Assembly: GCF_001317345.1 (NCBI RefSeq)
Contig: NZ_JXCG01000003.1
Coordinates: 124,001 to 188,000 of the forward strand
DNA: 64,000 bases
DNA from: Thermococcus sp. EP1
GTDB taxonomy: Archaea > Methanobacteriota_B > Thermococci > Thermococcales > Thermococcaceae
Direction: 5' to 3'
Numbering within the stretch: position 1 is the stretch's first letter; every line of letters starts with the position of its first letter. Shown piece by piece: positions 55,151-64,000 of the stretch. The notes beneath the pieces are model-generated. The model worked only from the letters and a program-made list of their open reading frames with translations, was not told the origin of the DNA and did not search any database. A program made the translations under genes and the position numbers.

Positions 55151-55711
55151 TTAGCTTAACCTTTTCTTGGCTTCCCAGAGCCGTTGAAAGACAGTTATCC
55201 AAGCTAAAATTGCTACTGTGTAAACTCCTATATCTACTCTATTAAATAAGGCCGTGATGATTAGTATAAGCAGTCTCTCAGCCCGTTCTGCTATTCCAAC
55301 AGCAAGGTTACCACTTCCAGCTAATTCTGCTCTACATCTCTCGTAGCTTACTAAGTAAGATCCGATTAATGCAATGACTATAACCTCCCATTCGACCAAG
55401 TTTCCATAACCAATTCCAAATAAAACTGCAGCATCGCTTAGCCTATCAAACGTTGAATCCAAAAATGCACCAAAACGAGAGGTTTTTCCTGTCAATCTTG
55501 CCAACGTTCCATCTAAAGCGTCTATAAGAGATCCAAATAGGAGTATGAGAGCAGCGTTTCTTTGGAAACCCTGAGCAAAAAAGTAAGCACCCAAAAGGGA
55601 AATAACAAGTCCAATAAATGTAAGTTGGTTTGGGGTGAGTCCGAGTTTTGCTAATGGCTTTACGATAATTTCTAAGTAGGTCTTAATGCTAGAGCGGTAT
55701 TTATTTAACAT
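55151..55711 (-). CDS. archaetidylinositol phosphate synthase (CDP-alcohol phosphatidyltransferase)
   Basis: 186 residues, about six transmembrane helices. CDP-alcohol phosphotransferase signature [23 protein letters not shown] (D-G-x2-A-R-x8-G-x3-D-x3-D) complete. In archaea this form joins CDP-archaeol and inositol phosphate to give archaetidylinositol phosphate, a membrane lipid precursor. The ATG lies 7 nt inside the end of trm56. Third gene of the lipoprotein-trm56-AIPS operon, followed by a C/D sRNA. Confidence 0.85.
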   Translation of the reverse strand: MLNKYRSSIKTYLEIIVKPLAKLGLTPNQLTFIGLVISLLGAYFFAQGFQRNAALILLFGSLIDALDGTLARLTGKTSRFGAFLDSTFDRLSDAAVLFGIGYGNLVEWEVIVIALIGSYLVSYERCRAELAGSGNLAVGIAERAERLLILIITALFNRVDIGVYTVAILAWITVFQRLWEAKKRLS

Positions 55712-56247
55712 TGTTCATCTCCCTCCAGAGAGATTACTCTTTTTCCTCTCTCTTGAGGGATTATCTTGACTTTAGCATCTTTGAAGTCCTTTCTTAGACC
55801 TTTTCCTTCAAGTAATCTGTCTAAAAATACTGCTAATGCTGCAACTTCGCTGTGTGGTTGATTTCCAACGGCAACGTTATAATGAGCTATTTCATAAACC
55901 TCTCTAGGAACTTTCTCAGCTCCTACCACGATTAGCATGTTTTCTCCTTTCTTCAAATTTTCCCTTATTCTTGGGAGTGCATCATCTATATGGATTCCAT
56001 ACATAGTTAGGTGGACTATTTTTCCTTTCCATTCTCGTAGAAGTTGTCTCCAGTGTGGGTCAAACTCAATTTCAAATGGACCCCCCCATCTCTTTATAAC
56101 ATCTACAACACTCTCGTAAACATGTTCGTCTTTCTCCGCTGCTATTATTATCTTATCTGCTCCGAAAGCTCTTGCAGTTAGGGCTACGTGAGTTGTTATC
56201 CGTTTGTCTCGTTCTGGCCTGTGTCCAAGTCTAAGAATTGCTATCAT
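55705..56247 (-). CDS. trm56: tRNA (cytidine(56)-2'-O)-methyltransferase
   Basis: 180 residues, SPOUT-class enzyme that methylates C56 in the T-loop of archaeal tRNAs with SAM. Opening [36 protein letters not shown] and knot region [43 protein letters not shown] are characteristic. ATG 56247 overlaps the upstream lipoprotein stop (ATGA), with GGAGGTG inside that gene's last codons. Confidence 0.93.
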   Translation of the reverse strand: MIAILRLGHRPERDKRITTHVALTARAFGADKIIIAAEKDEHVYESVVDVIKRWGGPFEIEFDPHWRQLLREWKGKIVHLTMYGIHIDDALPRIRENLKKGENMLIVVGAEKVPREVYEIAHYNVAVGNQPHSEVAALAVFLDRLLEGKGLRKDFKDAKVKIIPQERGKRVISLEGDEQC

Positions 56248-57854
56248 TTGTACACCTCCTTCAGGATGTCCCAATATTCTTTAAAGTCTTCTGGCCATGG
56301 TTTGTCTTTATAAAACTTATAAAGTGCGTCTATATTTTTAGCAAGATTCTTAGGGGTGGTTTTTTGAAAGATAAGATTTAATTCTTTTTCGGGGGCTGAG
56401 GCGAAGAGGAAAAGTGTGAATATACGCTCGTTTTTGTTCATATCTACAAGCACCATTGGGAGTCTTGGTCTTAATAATGGCGAGAGTTTATTCTCCACTA
56501 TTCCCCTTAAATCATTCTCAATATTAGCAAGATATTCTGGAGTTAGATCTATATGCTCATGACCCCTCATTTCTTCGGGAGCGTGGGCCACTAGGTTATA
56601 AGGTCCTTGAGTTAGCATCTGATAGATTTTTGGAAAGTAAGGAGTTGCTAAATACTCTTCTCTACTCCCAAAGAATCCTCTTTTAAAGTCAATAACATAC
56701 CATTTTCCTCCAGAGTAAAACTCAGAGATTGGATTCTCTGTGCAATCACTTCCATTATACAGTGAAACAACCCTAGCGGGAATGTTAAGGGCTCTTAAGG
56801 TTCCTGTAAATAGTAGTGTGGCTTCTTCATGGCTTATTTCTTTCTTGGAAAGAATAACACTGGGGTTTAGTGAGGTAGTCTGGTTTCCTAAGGAATATTT
56901 GACTGTTATTAGGTTGTATACTCGTTGAGCAGCCTCTATTTCTGACTTAGCTCCTTCTACAGTAGGTAAAGCAATGTTTCTCAAAACCTCCATCTCTACA
57001 GCTGAGGAGGAATTAAACTTTTCTTTCCAATAGCCGTCAACAAGATATTGGAGTTCAATCCAGTAATATTCTTCTCCGTATGCACGTTTAAGTGTCTCTT
57101 TATCATACTTCCAAGGTGTCCAAACTATTTTTAGAAATCTATTTTTGAATTCTCTTTTTTCCTGATTGCCCTCATTATACGTTATTGAAATGGTTATATA
57201 CCCTGTTTTAGGCATGTAGGGGGTTTTGAGTGTGTATATTGCTTTAAGTTGTTCTCCGGGGGGTATATTCTCGGGGATATCGGAACTTTTCACGATTTCC
57301 ATACCTTCTAAAAGGTCAAAGGTTATTTCTTTGATCGTCACTGGAGCATTTCCAAGGTTTTCAAATAGTATTTCAAGTTGAAACTCCTTACCTCCTTCAA
57401 CTTCTGTGGGGGAAACTATTGCAGTATTTAAGATTCCTAATAGTGGTATCTCACTCTCTTTTTCAACTATGTTCATGATAAATTCTTTATAGAATCCACC
57501 CCACGTTCTTTGCAGTTCGTCGATTACTTCAACAGATGCTTTAAGGATATATCTACTTGGATTTTCAGGAGCTTTTATTATCCAAATAAACTCTCTACTT
57601 TCTCCAACCTTTAAAGGAGTATTAAAATTTGGAGCTTGAAGGATTTTAAACCCAGGATTGCTTAGGTATAGGTTTACCCCAGTTATTGCAACCTTTCCAG
57701 TATTGTTAATCCTCACAATTAAATGAAAAACATCCCCCTCCTTCACAACGCTTTTGTCCACTGTGATATCAACTTTAGCTGGTTCTTTAACTAAACACCC
57801 GGAAAAGATTACCAAAAAGATGATGGTAAGTGGGATGAGCTTTAGATAATTCAT
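56244..57854 (-). CDS. lipoprotein with degenerate transglutaminase-like domain
   Basis: 536 residues. Lipoprotein signal [22 protein letters not shown] (lipobox Cys20), two CARDB-like beta-sandwich repeats ([59 protein letters not shown]), then a transglutaminase-like domain ([16 protein letters not shown]...[27 protein letters not shown]...GGKWYVIDF). The catalytic Cys of the usual GxC and the His are not present, so it is probably a binding protein. Anchored outside the membrane. First gene of the operon with trm56 and AIP synthase. ATG 57854 follows GGGGAGAAAC. Confidence 0.75.
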   Translation of the reverse strand: MNYLKLIPLTIIFLVIFSGCLVKEPAKVDITVDKSVVKEGDVFHLIVRINNTGKVAITGVNLYLSNPGFKILQAPNFNTPLKVGESREFIWIIKAPENPSRYILKASVEVIDELQRTWGGFYKEFIMNIVEKESEIPLLGILNTAIVSPTEVEGGKEFQLEILFENLGNAPVTIKEITFDLLEGMEIVKSSDIPENIPPGEQLKAIYTLKTPYMPKTGYITISITYNEGNQEKREFKNRFLKIVWTPWKYDKETLKRAYGEEYYWIELQYLVDGYWKEKFNSSSAVEMEVLRNIALPTVEGAKSEIEAAQRVYNLITVKYSLGNQTTSLNPSVILSKKEISHEEATLLFTGTLRALNIPARVVSLYNGSDCTENPISEFYSGGKWYVIDFKRGFFGSREEYLATPYFPKIYQMLTQGPYNLVAHAPEEMRGHEHIDLTPEYLANIENDLRGIVENKLSPLLRPRLPMVLVDMNKNERIFTLFLFASAPEKELNLIFQKTTPKNLAKNIDALYKFYKDKPWPEDFKEYWDILKEVYK

Positions 57855-57900
57855 GTTTCTCCCCAAAGTTCTTTTAAGGATGAACCTTAATAATTTTTAG

Positions 57901-58686
<786 letters not shown>

Positions 58687-58688
58687 AA

Positions 58689-59249
58689 ATGAGGGGTCTT
58701 TTTGTTGGTAGATTTCAACCTGTCCATAATGGCCATCTCAAAGCGTTGGAATACGTCTTTGAACAAGTAGAAGAGGTTATAATTGGTATCGGAAGTGCCC
58801 AAGTAAGCCACACTTTGAAGAATCCATTTACAGCAAGTGAAAGAATGGAAATGCTCATAAGGGCTCTGGACGAAAAGAACATCCCGAGAGGAAAGTACTT
58901 TCTTGTTGCTTTACCGGATATAAACTTCAATTCAATCTGGGCTCCATATGTTGAGGCTATGGTGCCAAAGTTTGATGTTGTCTTTACGGGAAATTCTCTC
59001 GTGGCACAGCTGTTTAGAGAAAGAGGGTACAAGGTTGTGGTTCAACCAATATTTAGAAAAGACATTCTTTCAGCCACTGAAATAAGGAGAAGAATGATAG
59101 AAGGAGAGCCATGGGAGGAACTAGTGCCAAAAAGTGTTGTGAAATATATTAAAGAGATAAAAGGTGTTGAGAGAATAAGAATGCTGGCTACAGATTTAGA
59201 AAAGAATGAAAAAGAACTTCAAGCACCTATTAGGATACCTGAGTTTTGA
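58689..59249 (+). CDS. nadM: nicotinamide-nucleotide adenylyltransferase (archaeal NadM)
   Basis: 186 residues. Makes NAD+ from NMN and ATP. The nucleotidyltransferase motifs GRFQPVHNGHLKAL (6-19) and the C-terminal ISATEIRRRM-type motif (LSATEIRRRMIEGEPW) are present, as in P. horikoshii/M. jannaschii enzymes. ATG 58689 is 2 nt after the SAM hydrolase stop; GGAGGGAT overlaps that stop. Confidence 0.94.
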   Translation: MRGLFVGRFQPVHNGHLKALEYVFEQVEEVIIGIGSAQVSHTLKNPFTASERMEMLIRALDEKNIPRGKYFLVALPDINFNSIWAPYVEAMVPKFDVVFTGNSLVAQLFRERGYKVVVQPIFRKDILSATEIRRRMIEGEPWEELVPKSVVKYIKEIKGVERIRMLATDLEKNEKELQAPIRIPEF

Positions 59250-59294
59250 GGTAATCCCGTTAGAGGTAACATGTGGTGTTGAGGGGAGGGAATC

Positions 59295-59765
59295 TTGAAT
59301 AAAAAGAAACTTCTCATGATACCCTATTCCCTTTTTATATTCATTGTGGAGGTTTACCTCGGTATTGGCAATTGGAAAATAGTTAGTCTCTACATGGTAA
59401 CAAGAAAAATTGGCAGGAACCCTTGTGTTGAGTTCTATTGCATAACACCCACATGGATATTTGCTTTGGGAATTTTGGTTCTTCCTCTTGTTATCGGCTA
59501 CTTTTTGGTCGAACGTTATGAGATTCTAAGAGAACATGCAAAGTCACATCTTCTCTTTGGACTTATTGTTTTACCTCCAAGTATTTGCACCAAACTTTCA
59601 GGAGGTAGCGAAGTTATGATCCTTTATATTCTTGCACTTTCCACAGGCCTTAGCTTTCTCCTCCAGCGGAGGCATTATGAAAAACAACCTTTTGACTTAA
59701 TTCCAGTTATTAGTACTTGGTTTCTCATAGCGTATGTATTGATGATTAAGCCTTGGGCCTGCTGA
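59295..59765 (+). CDS. small membrane protein, unknown
   Basis: 156 residues if read from TTG 59295 (GGGAGGG five nt upstream). Four hydrophobic segments (8-30, 52-70, 86-100, 108-124) plus a last one (138-152); Cys at 44, 49, 97 and 156. ATG 59316 (MIPYSLF) is an alternative start. Family not recognised. The 3' end overlaps the convergent MFS gene by 20 nt. Confidence 0.55.
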   Translation: MNKKKLLMIPYSLFIFIVEVYLGIGNWKIVSLYMVTRKIGRNPCVEFYCITPTWIFALGILVLPLVIGYFLVERYEILREHAKSHLLFGLIVLPPSICTKLSGGSEVMILYILALSTGLSFLLQRRHYEKQPFDLIPVISTWFLIAYVLMIKPWAC

Positions 59766-60909
59766 GTCTGATGAATATCAATCCAGTTATTATGAAAAGC
59801 ACGAGACTCGCTGCGTAAGGTAAGGTCGCGTGTAAAGATGCCAGTGCTCCAGCAATAAAGGGCGTAAAAAGCCCAATCAGTCTGCGGTAGCTTGTAATCG
59901 CCGCATGGAACTCACTAGCTCTTTCCTTGGGAATGAGTTTGAACATCCAGGAGCGATAAAAGGGGAACCAAAGAATATCCCCAAAGTCCCCAATGGCATA
60001 AACCAGCAATGCTAACCAGAAGGGTGGCGAGAGCGCCATGACAAGAGCATAAACTGCACTAAGGAACATCCCAAAACCAATAACTTGGAATCCCTTCTCT
60101 TTTGGGATCTTCTCGCTAACATAAGTGGCGATGATTGAGGCCAAACTTGTTGCGAAGGCTATTAGTGTTACCTCGAAGATGGTCTTATGTAGCACAAAGA
60201 CAACGTAGTTAATTAAAACTATCTCTGGAGCAAGTGCCCATGCAAGGGCTAGTAGTGTTTCAAAGATTAACAGGAGCTTGAACTCACTTACTTTGAACGT
60301 GAACTCTTCGGGGGTTATTCTTTCCTCTTTTCTAACCGAAGGAAGAAAGAACCAGATGTAGGCTATTGTGGGAATTGAGAGTAGGCCGAAGAAAAGGAAG
60401 GCAAGCCTATAATGGTCGGCAGTATTCCAGACATAACCGAAGATGTATCCTAGGATTGGAAACGTTATAAGCCTGCTTATTTCAGGTAGGCGCAAGTGCC
60501 AGGCGAATATCTCCTTATACTTGTCCTCAGGATAAATTATCTGTTCATAAGCTCGATAAAGGGGATAAAGCACTGTGGAAAGCTTCTCTACTGTCCTTCC
60601 CGCAAAGAGCATAATAGGTGCTATGGTTCCTTTAGCAAAGCCATAGAGGACATAGGCTATCCCATCAAGAGCGTCAATTACCATGAGTCCTTTCTTTATA
60701 TCCCATTTGTTAAAGGCCCTTCCAAGAAGATAAGTTAACGGAATCGCGATGATATTGACGGCTGTGAAGAATGCTCCCACCTCAAGGACGGAGTAGCCAG
60801 AGTACATCATGTAGAGCGGAAGGAGAATCCATACTATAAGCTGTGGAGCTATGATGGTGTGATAAAGCATGTAGGCTTTGGCATCTCTGGGGATCTCGCT
60901 CCATTTCAT
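59746..60909 (-). CDS. MFS transporter
   Basis: 387 residues, 10-12 transmembrane segments. MFS-type pattern (TIIAPQLIVWILLPLYMMYSGYSVLEVGAFFTAVNIIAIPLTYLLGRAFNKWDIKKGLMVIDALDGIAYVLYGF) with a long mid loop SVRKEERITPEEFTFKVSEFKLL. C-terminal half: PFYRSWMFKLIPKERASEFHAAITSYRRLIGLFTPFIAGAL. Substrate unknown. ATG 60909 follows AAGGTGCTTCTA. Confidence 0.8.
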   Translation of the reverse strand: MKWSEIPRDAKAYMLYHTIIAPQLIVWILLPLYMMYSGYSVLEVGAFFTAVNIIAIPLTYLLGRAFNKWDIKKGLMVIDALDGIAYVLYGFAKGTIAPIMLFAGRTVEKLSTVLYPLYRAYEQIIYPEDKYKEIFAWHLRLPEISRLITFPILGYIFGYVWNTADHYRLAFLFFGLLSIPTIAYIWFFLPSVRKEERITPEEFTFKVSEFKLLLIFETLLALAWALAPEIVLINYVVFVLHKTIFEVTLIAFATSLASIIATYVSEKIPKEKGFQVIGFGMFLSAVYALVMALSPPFWLALLVYAIGDFGDILWFPFYRSWMFKLIPKERASEFHAAITSYRRLIGLFTPFIAGALASLHATLPYAASLVLFIITGLIFIRLSRPKA

Positions 60910-60979
60910 TAGAAGCACCTTCTTGAAATTTATCGTGAAATTTAAATACTTTTAGGGAGATTCTACGACGGGTATCATA

Positions 60980-61672
60980 ATGATAGAACATATATTGGAG
61001 ATTTTGGGATCTCTAGGGGATAAGAGAAATGTTGAAGGCATGAAAAGGTTTGGTATAACTTCCTCATCCAAGATTTTAGGGGTCCCTAAGCCAAAGCTGA
61101 GGGAGCTGGCGAAGAAAATAGGTAAAAATCATGAGCTTGCCTTGAAATTGTGGGATTCTAACATTCATGAAGCGCGAATTTTAGCGTCCATGATTGCTGA
61201 GCCCGAGAAAGTTGATGAAGACCTAATGGAGCGCTGGGTCAAGGATTTTGATAACTGGGACTTGTGCGACCAATGTGTTATGAACCTTTTCTGGAGAACG
61301 AAGTTCGCATATAAAAAGGCTGTTGACTGGAGTCAGAGAGAAGAGGAATTTGTGCGGAGAGCGGGCTTTGCATTGATGGCAAAGTTAGCTATCAGCGACA
61401 AAAAGGCAAATGATGAGAAATTTGAGAAGTTCTTCCCTTATATCATCGAGGGAGCTAAAGACGAGAGAAGCTATGTCAAGAAAGCTGTAAGCTGGGCGTT
61501 GAGACAAATTGGAAAAAGAAACTTGTATTTGAACAAAAAGGCCATTGGGCTGGCTGAGGAAATTAAAAAATTGGAAACCAAAAGTGCGAAATACATTGCT
61601 ACAGAAACACTCAGAGAACTGAATAGTGAAAAAATCCAGAAGAGGCTGTTATCTAAAGAGAGAGGCATGTAA
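60980..61672 (+). CDS. AlkD-like DNA alkylation repair protein
   Basis: 230 residues, HEAT-like helical repeats. Motifs KILGVPKPKLRELAKKIGKNHELALKLWDSNIHEARILASMI, DNWDLCDQCVMNLFW (the WD..D active-site region with Asp), and REEEFVRRAGFALMAKLA match the AlkD family of DNA glycosylases/structure-specific binders that act on alkylated bases. Start ATG 60980 has only a weak GGGTATCATA upstream. TATA-like TTTAAATAC at about 60945. Confidence 0.85.
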   Translation: MIEHILEILGSLGDKRNVEGMKRFGITSSSKILGVPKPKLRELAKKIGKNHELALKLWDSNIHEARILASMIAEPEKVDEDLMERWVKDFDNWDLCDQCVMNLFWRTKFAYKKAVDWSQREEEFVRRAGFALMAKLAISDKKANDEKFEKFFPYIIEGAKDERSYVKKAVSWALRQIGKRNLYLNKKAIGLAEEIKKLETKSAKYIATETLRELNSEKIQKRLLSKERGM

Positions 61673-61707
61673 TAAGATTCACAAGTTTTTGAAAAATTAA
61701 AAAAGCT

Positions 61708-61821
61708 TCAAATAATCCTAGTTCTAAAATCTATTGCGTCTTTAATTGCCCATGCTTTTACTATTCTCGGATCATCTCGACTCACTTTTTTCCAAAACTT
61801 CCAACACTCACACTCAAACAT
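61708..61821 (-). CDS. 37-residue small protein with Cys-x-Cys start
   Basis: Minus-strand ATG 61821 has a strong ribosome binding site (GGTGAGGACA). The product reads MFECECWKFWKKVSRDDPRIVKAW and then AIKDAIDFRTRII, ending at TGA 61708. A CxC pair close to aromatic and basic residues suggests metal or nucleic-acid binding. No family recognised. The signal of the ribosome binding site is as good as for large genes nearby. It may also be the start of a truncated gene. Confidence 0.5.
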   Translation of the reverse strand: MFECECWKFWKKVSRDDPRIVKAWAIKDAIDFRTRII

Positions 61822-62033
61822 TGTCCTCACCAATTGATAGTAGCATGGTCAAAGTAGAACTAATTAGTGCTCAAAAATAATCAGAATTGACAATTTGGTG
61901 TTCTTTTGGTTTACATATTGCTAGGATAAAGACATTATGGGTCCCTAGGTGATAGTTATGCTCTTAGAATTTTAACGGTGGATATTCCTACTTAGTCAAT
62001 CACCAAAAAATTTAAGTAATAATTTGATTACAT
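61822..62033. other. intergenic stretch without recognised genes
   Basis: AT-rich 212 nt between the small minus-strand ORF and the ArsR gene. The AATTTAAGT element near 62010 is probably the ArsR TATA box. I see no C/D boxes, tRNA or repeat units here. Confidence 0.4.
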
Positions 62034-62050
62034 GTTATTAAGTGATAACA
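62034..62050 (+). promoter_or_regulatory. inverted repeat at the arsR-like start (candidate autoregulatory operator)
   Basis: TGTTAT and ATAACA arms separated by about 5 nt, directly upstream of and touching the start codon region. ArsR-family repressors often bind such short dyads over their own promoters. The candidate TATA (AATTTAAGT) lies ~25 nt upstream, so the dyad is near the transcription start. Confidence 0.45.
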
Positions 62051-62350
62051 GTGACTCAAGATATTGAAAGACTCGCCAAGAAACTTGATGCATTAGGACA
62101 CCCATTGCGGCTGAGGATAGTTAGCCTCCTTGCCAGGGAAGATAGACCCATGTACTTAAATGAGATAGCTAATGCTCTTGAAATAAACAGAGCTCTTGCA
62201 AAGGTTCACCTCAAAAAGCTCGAGGCAGCAGGAATCGTCAAGAGCAAGGTTATACTTGATGAGGAGAGGGGAAAAGCTCTGAGATTTTATGAGCTTGTAC
62301 CTTTTGACCTCCATCTCTCACCTGAGATCTTGAAGGAGGTGGTGGAATGA
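62051..62350 (+). CDS. ArsR-family winged-helix transcription regulator
   Basis: 99 residues from GTG 62051 (GTGAT just upstream; GTG 62042 adds three residues). ArsR-type wHTH: LAKKLDALGHPLRLRIVSLLAREDRPMYLNEIANALEINRALAKVHLKKLEAAGIVKSKVILDEERGKALRFYELVPFDLHLSPE. No metal-binding CxC motif. The overlapping small membrane protein gene (ATGA) is a common partner of this regulator type in Thermococcales, perhaps a sensor. Confidence 0.85.
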   Translation: MTQDIERLAKKLDALGHPLRLRIVSLLAREDRPMYLNEIANALEINRALAKVHLKKLEAAGIVKSKVILDEERGKALRFYELVPFDLHLSPEILKEVVE

Positions 62351-62637
62351 GAACCCGAGACGTTGTGATTTTAGCAAGTTGGATAACTGCAGTGGTTATC
62401 TCAACCGTCATAATCCTGAAAGGCGGAGTGACATACACAAACCTAGGAATAGCGCTGTTCCTGGTTTTCATGGCAGGTGGAATATCTTTCGCTGTGGGTT
62501 ATTCACTACATGATACCGAGGAGCTAAAGCTGTCTAAAGAGATTTCATCACTAACTTTAAAGCTTGAGGAAATTGAGAAAAAGATTAACAGCGTAGAAGA
62601 GAAAGTTAAAAAGATAGAGAGGTTTTTGGAAGAGTAA
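62347..62637 (+). CDS. small membrane protein with coiled coil
   Basis: 96 residues: two transmembrane segments (VVILASWITAVVISTVIIL; LGIALFLVFMAGGISFAVGYSL) and a C-terminal coiled coil (KEISSLTLKLEEIEKKINSVEEKVKKIERFLEE). Translationally coupled to the ArsR-like gene (ATGA). Likely works with it, for example by membrane tethering or sensing; function unknown. Confidence 0.72.
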   Translation: MRTRDVVILASWITAVVISTVIILKGGVTYTNLGIALFLVFMAGGISFAVGYSLHDTEELKLSKEISSLTLKLEEIEKKINSVEEKVKKIERFLEE

Positions 62638-62779
62638 TTCTTGGCGAGTTTTTGTTTACTTTCAATTTATTGGTCTGATTTCCAATTACTCGAAGCTTTT
62701 ATTCCTCAGAACAAGGGATTGGAGTTCATTTTCTCTTGCTAACAAAGTATTTTTAAGGCTTCGAATTTAGTCTTTTTTA

Positions 62780-63502
62780 ATGATAAGAAGAGCAAAAATT
62801 GAGGACAGAAATATTTTAGAAGAAATACACGATGGAGAACCTCCATGGGAAAACTTTGAAGTTTACCTAAAAGTCGTTAGGGACTCTGGTGGAGATATAT
62901 TTCTTTACGAGGATAAGGGAGAGATTGAGCTTTTACCGTTCAATGGGAAAGCCCACATTCACGTTCTTTGGGTGCGAGAAGAATGTAGAGGCGGAGGAAT
63001 AGGTTCAAAGCTTTTGGCATTTGCCAAAGAGTGGGCAAAGGAGCGGGGTCTAAGAGGGTTAAGTGTCATTCCAGAAGATGAGAATGCTATGCGATTTTAT
63101 ATGAAAAATGGATTTGAAGTTAGAAATTGGCAGGTGAAGAGTATAAAAGATGTTGAAGACTGTGACATAAAAGTAAGCCCCTATTATGATAATCCGCCAA
63201 AGTTTCCGAACCTTTCAGCCGTTTATACTTCTGGTCTGTTCCTTTGGAACCTCTATAAAAGATCTCCTCGATTTAGACTTAGGGACTTTACAATACTTCT
63301 GATTGATGAGGAGAGTTGCATAAATGTTGTTATCTATGGGAAGAGACTCAACAGAAAAATTGTGAAAGTTGCTGAGTGTCTTGCTGGAAAAATCAGAAAA
63401 AGAATGTTCCTTCAGGTTTGGATGAAAGACTGGGAGATTTTAGAGGAAGAAGGTTTTAAGAAAATCGGTGAAGTTGAGTGGATGGAAAAGGTTTTCACTT
63501 AA
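62780..63502 (+). CDS. GNAT family N-acetyltransferase
   Basis: 240 residues. N-terminal GNAT domain with acetyl-CoA loop HVLWVREECRGGGIGSKLLAFAKEWAKERGLRGLSVIPEDENAMRFYMKNGFEV. A C-terminal ~110-residue extension (YTSGLFLWNLYKRSPRFRLRDFTILLIDEESCINVVIYGKRLNRKIVKVAEC) is not a standard GNAT part. Substrate unknown. ATG 62780 lacks a ribosome binding site and follows a TATTTTTAAGG box by ~30 nt, so the mRNA is probably leaderless. Confidence 0.82.
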   Translation: MIRRAKIEDRNILEEIHDGEPPWENFEVYLKVVRDSGGDIFLYEDKGEIELLPFNGKAHIHVLWVREECRGGGIGSKLLAFAKEWAKERGLRGLSVIPEDENAMRFYMKNGFEVRNWQVKSIKDVEDCDIKVSPYYDNPPKFPNLSAVYTSGLFLWNLYKRSPRFRLRDFTILLIDEESCINVVIYGKRLNRKIVKVAECLAGKIRKRMFLQVWMKDWEILEEEGFKKIGEVEWMEKVFT

Positions 63503-63523
63503 GCCGTTCTTTTAGTGGCCTGT

Positions 63524-64000
63524 TCACACTTCCTCTTTTGTGAAACCCATCTTTTTGATGCTATGCACCAAAATGAAAAAGCCCACTGTGCTCAAAACAC
63601 CAAATCCAAACACTCCAACAGCCAGCATTGAAACACCAACGTCATGCTCAATCAGCCATGCAAAAGTCAGCTGTGATAAAGGTATGATAAGGGTAGCCAA
63701 TGCATCAAAAATTCCTCTGTAAGTGCCGAGCTTTTCAAGCGGGATTACCCTCTGAAACAGACTGTCAAAGGAAATATTTAGAAGCTGTCTACCAAAGTTC
63801 AAGAGCAAAATTCCGGCAAAGAGCAGAACTAACGAAGGCAAGCCCAAAAGCAGAACCGCCAGGCTTTCAAGCAGCATTCCAATGATAAGGGGTTTTGAGA
63901 TTCCAATTTTACGCTTGTGGGCAAAGATAGCTATTCCAGCAGCACCAGCTAAACTTCCTAAGGTGCCAACTGAGTTGAGCAGACCATAAACAATCTCCCC
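63524..64000 (-). CDS. MFS transporter, C-terminal part (gene runs off the window)
   Basis: The frame is open from 64000 to the stop at 63524: 158 residues of a polytopic protein with GEIVYGLLNSVGTLGSLAGAAGIAIFAHKRKIGISKPLIIGMLLESLAVLLLGLPSLVLLFAGILLLNFGRQLLNISFDSLFQRVIPLEKLGTYRGIFDALATLIIPLSQLTFAW. This is the second half of an MFS carrier (cytoplasmic AHKRKIG loop, RVIP motif). The internal ATG 63877 is not the start. It is a different subfamily from the MFS gene at 59.7 kb. Confidence 0.8.
   Translation of the reverse strand, partial: GEIVYGLLNSVGTLGSLAGAAGIAIFAHKRKIGISKPLIIGMLLESLAVLLLGLPSLVLLFAGILLLNFGRQLLNISFDSLFQRVIPLEKLGTYRGIFDALATLIIPLSQLTFAWLIEHDVGVSMLAVGVFGFGVLSTVGFFILVHSIKKMGFTKEEV

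Noticed and set aside
59739-59790. TTGATGA ... CTGA-GT-CTGATGA at the convergent gene ends
   Set aside because: The first guide would be 16 nt, the terminal D box is missing and the bases are coding for both overlapping genes.

Overview
The window is a continuous piece of chromosome from a hyperthermophilic euryarchaeon of the order Thermococcales. The base composition is AT-rich and the gene set is typical of Thermococcus/Pyrococcus: a tungsten aldehyde oxidoreductase with a polyferredoxin, ADP-forming acyl-CoA synthetase beta subunit, GH57 branching enzyme, topoisomerase VI, class II ribonucleotide reductase, GTP cyclohydrolase MptA, Trm56, archaetidylinositol phosphate synthase, Rio1 and aIF1A. 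Most starts are preceded by GAGGTGA-type ribosome binding sites and many promoters have a TTTTTAAA or TTATAAA TATA box. The low GC suggests a Thermococcus of the sibiricus/litoralis type or a Pyrococcus, but the species cannot be fixed from the sequence alone.

Layout. 1-8.7 kb: a truncated wHTH protein, a YdjM-like membrane protein, thioredoxin reductase with a SurR-type operator, a class III aminotransferase, an ECF S-component with a palindromic operator, deoC overlapping an HK97 A-domain (encapsulin-like, DUF1884) gene, a cation exchanger, a radical SAM protein (LipS candidate), a C/D box sRNA, a CDF metal transporter and a ferritin-like protein. 8.9-16.2 kb: nrdJ, a purine PRTase, ThpR, CCA-adding enzyme and an uncharacterised GH57. 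16.2-19.8 kb: a minus-strand set of MoaD-like, hypothetical, OsmC, WOR4-like tungstoenzyme and 4x[4Fe-4S] protein genes. 19.9-30.9 kb: EamA transporter, DUF116, DUF835 and DUF401 proteins, ileS, a second radical SAM protein and RqcH (NFACT) with a small overlapping partner. 31-34.7 kb: branching enzyme, a P-II protein with a short T-loop, a membrane protein and a glutamate dehydrogenase lacking its N-terminal quarter. 36-43 kb: an information-processing run aIF1A-Rio1-KH-Top6B-Top6A-DUF530-DUF1699-DUF4129. 43-51.5 kb: mptA, acdB, a DUF4139 secreted protein, tRNA-Lys, a PP-loop/ferredoxin fusion, a membrane wHTH protein, a zinc-ribbon protein, pcm and a HAD phosphatase. 51.5-59.8 kb: a class III pilin and its peptidase, two ASCH proteins, a frameshifted Lrp-like remnant, a HAD hydrolase, AIP synthase, trm56, a degenerate transglutaminase lipoprotein, a SAM hydrolase and nadM. 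59.8-64 kb: a more accessory stretch with two MFS transporters, AlkD, a 37-codon small ORF, an ArsR/membrane protein pair and a GNAT.

Themes. RNA modification and translation are strongly represented: three C/D box sRNAs (two with rRNA targets that can be proposed from the guides), tRNA-Lys, Trm56, ThpR, the CCA enzyme, IleS, aIF1A, Rio1, the KH protein and RqcH. Sulfur/redox and Fe-S chemistry recur in TrxB with its SurR site, the WOR and polyferredoxin, two radical SAM proteins, DUF116 and the PAPS-reductase-like protein. The items most worth a second look are the DeoC-encapsulin-like pair, the broken gdhA locus, the three sRNAs, the WOR with an Asp in place of a cluster Cys, and several candidate operators.
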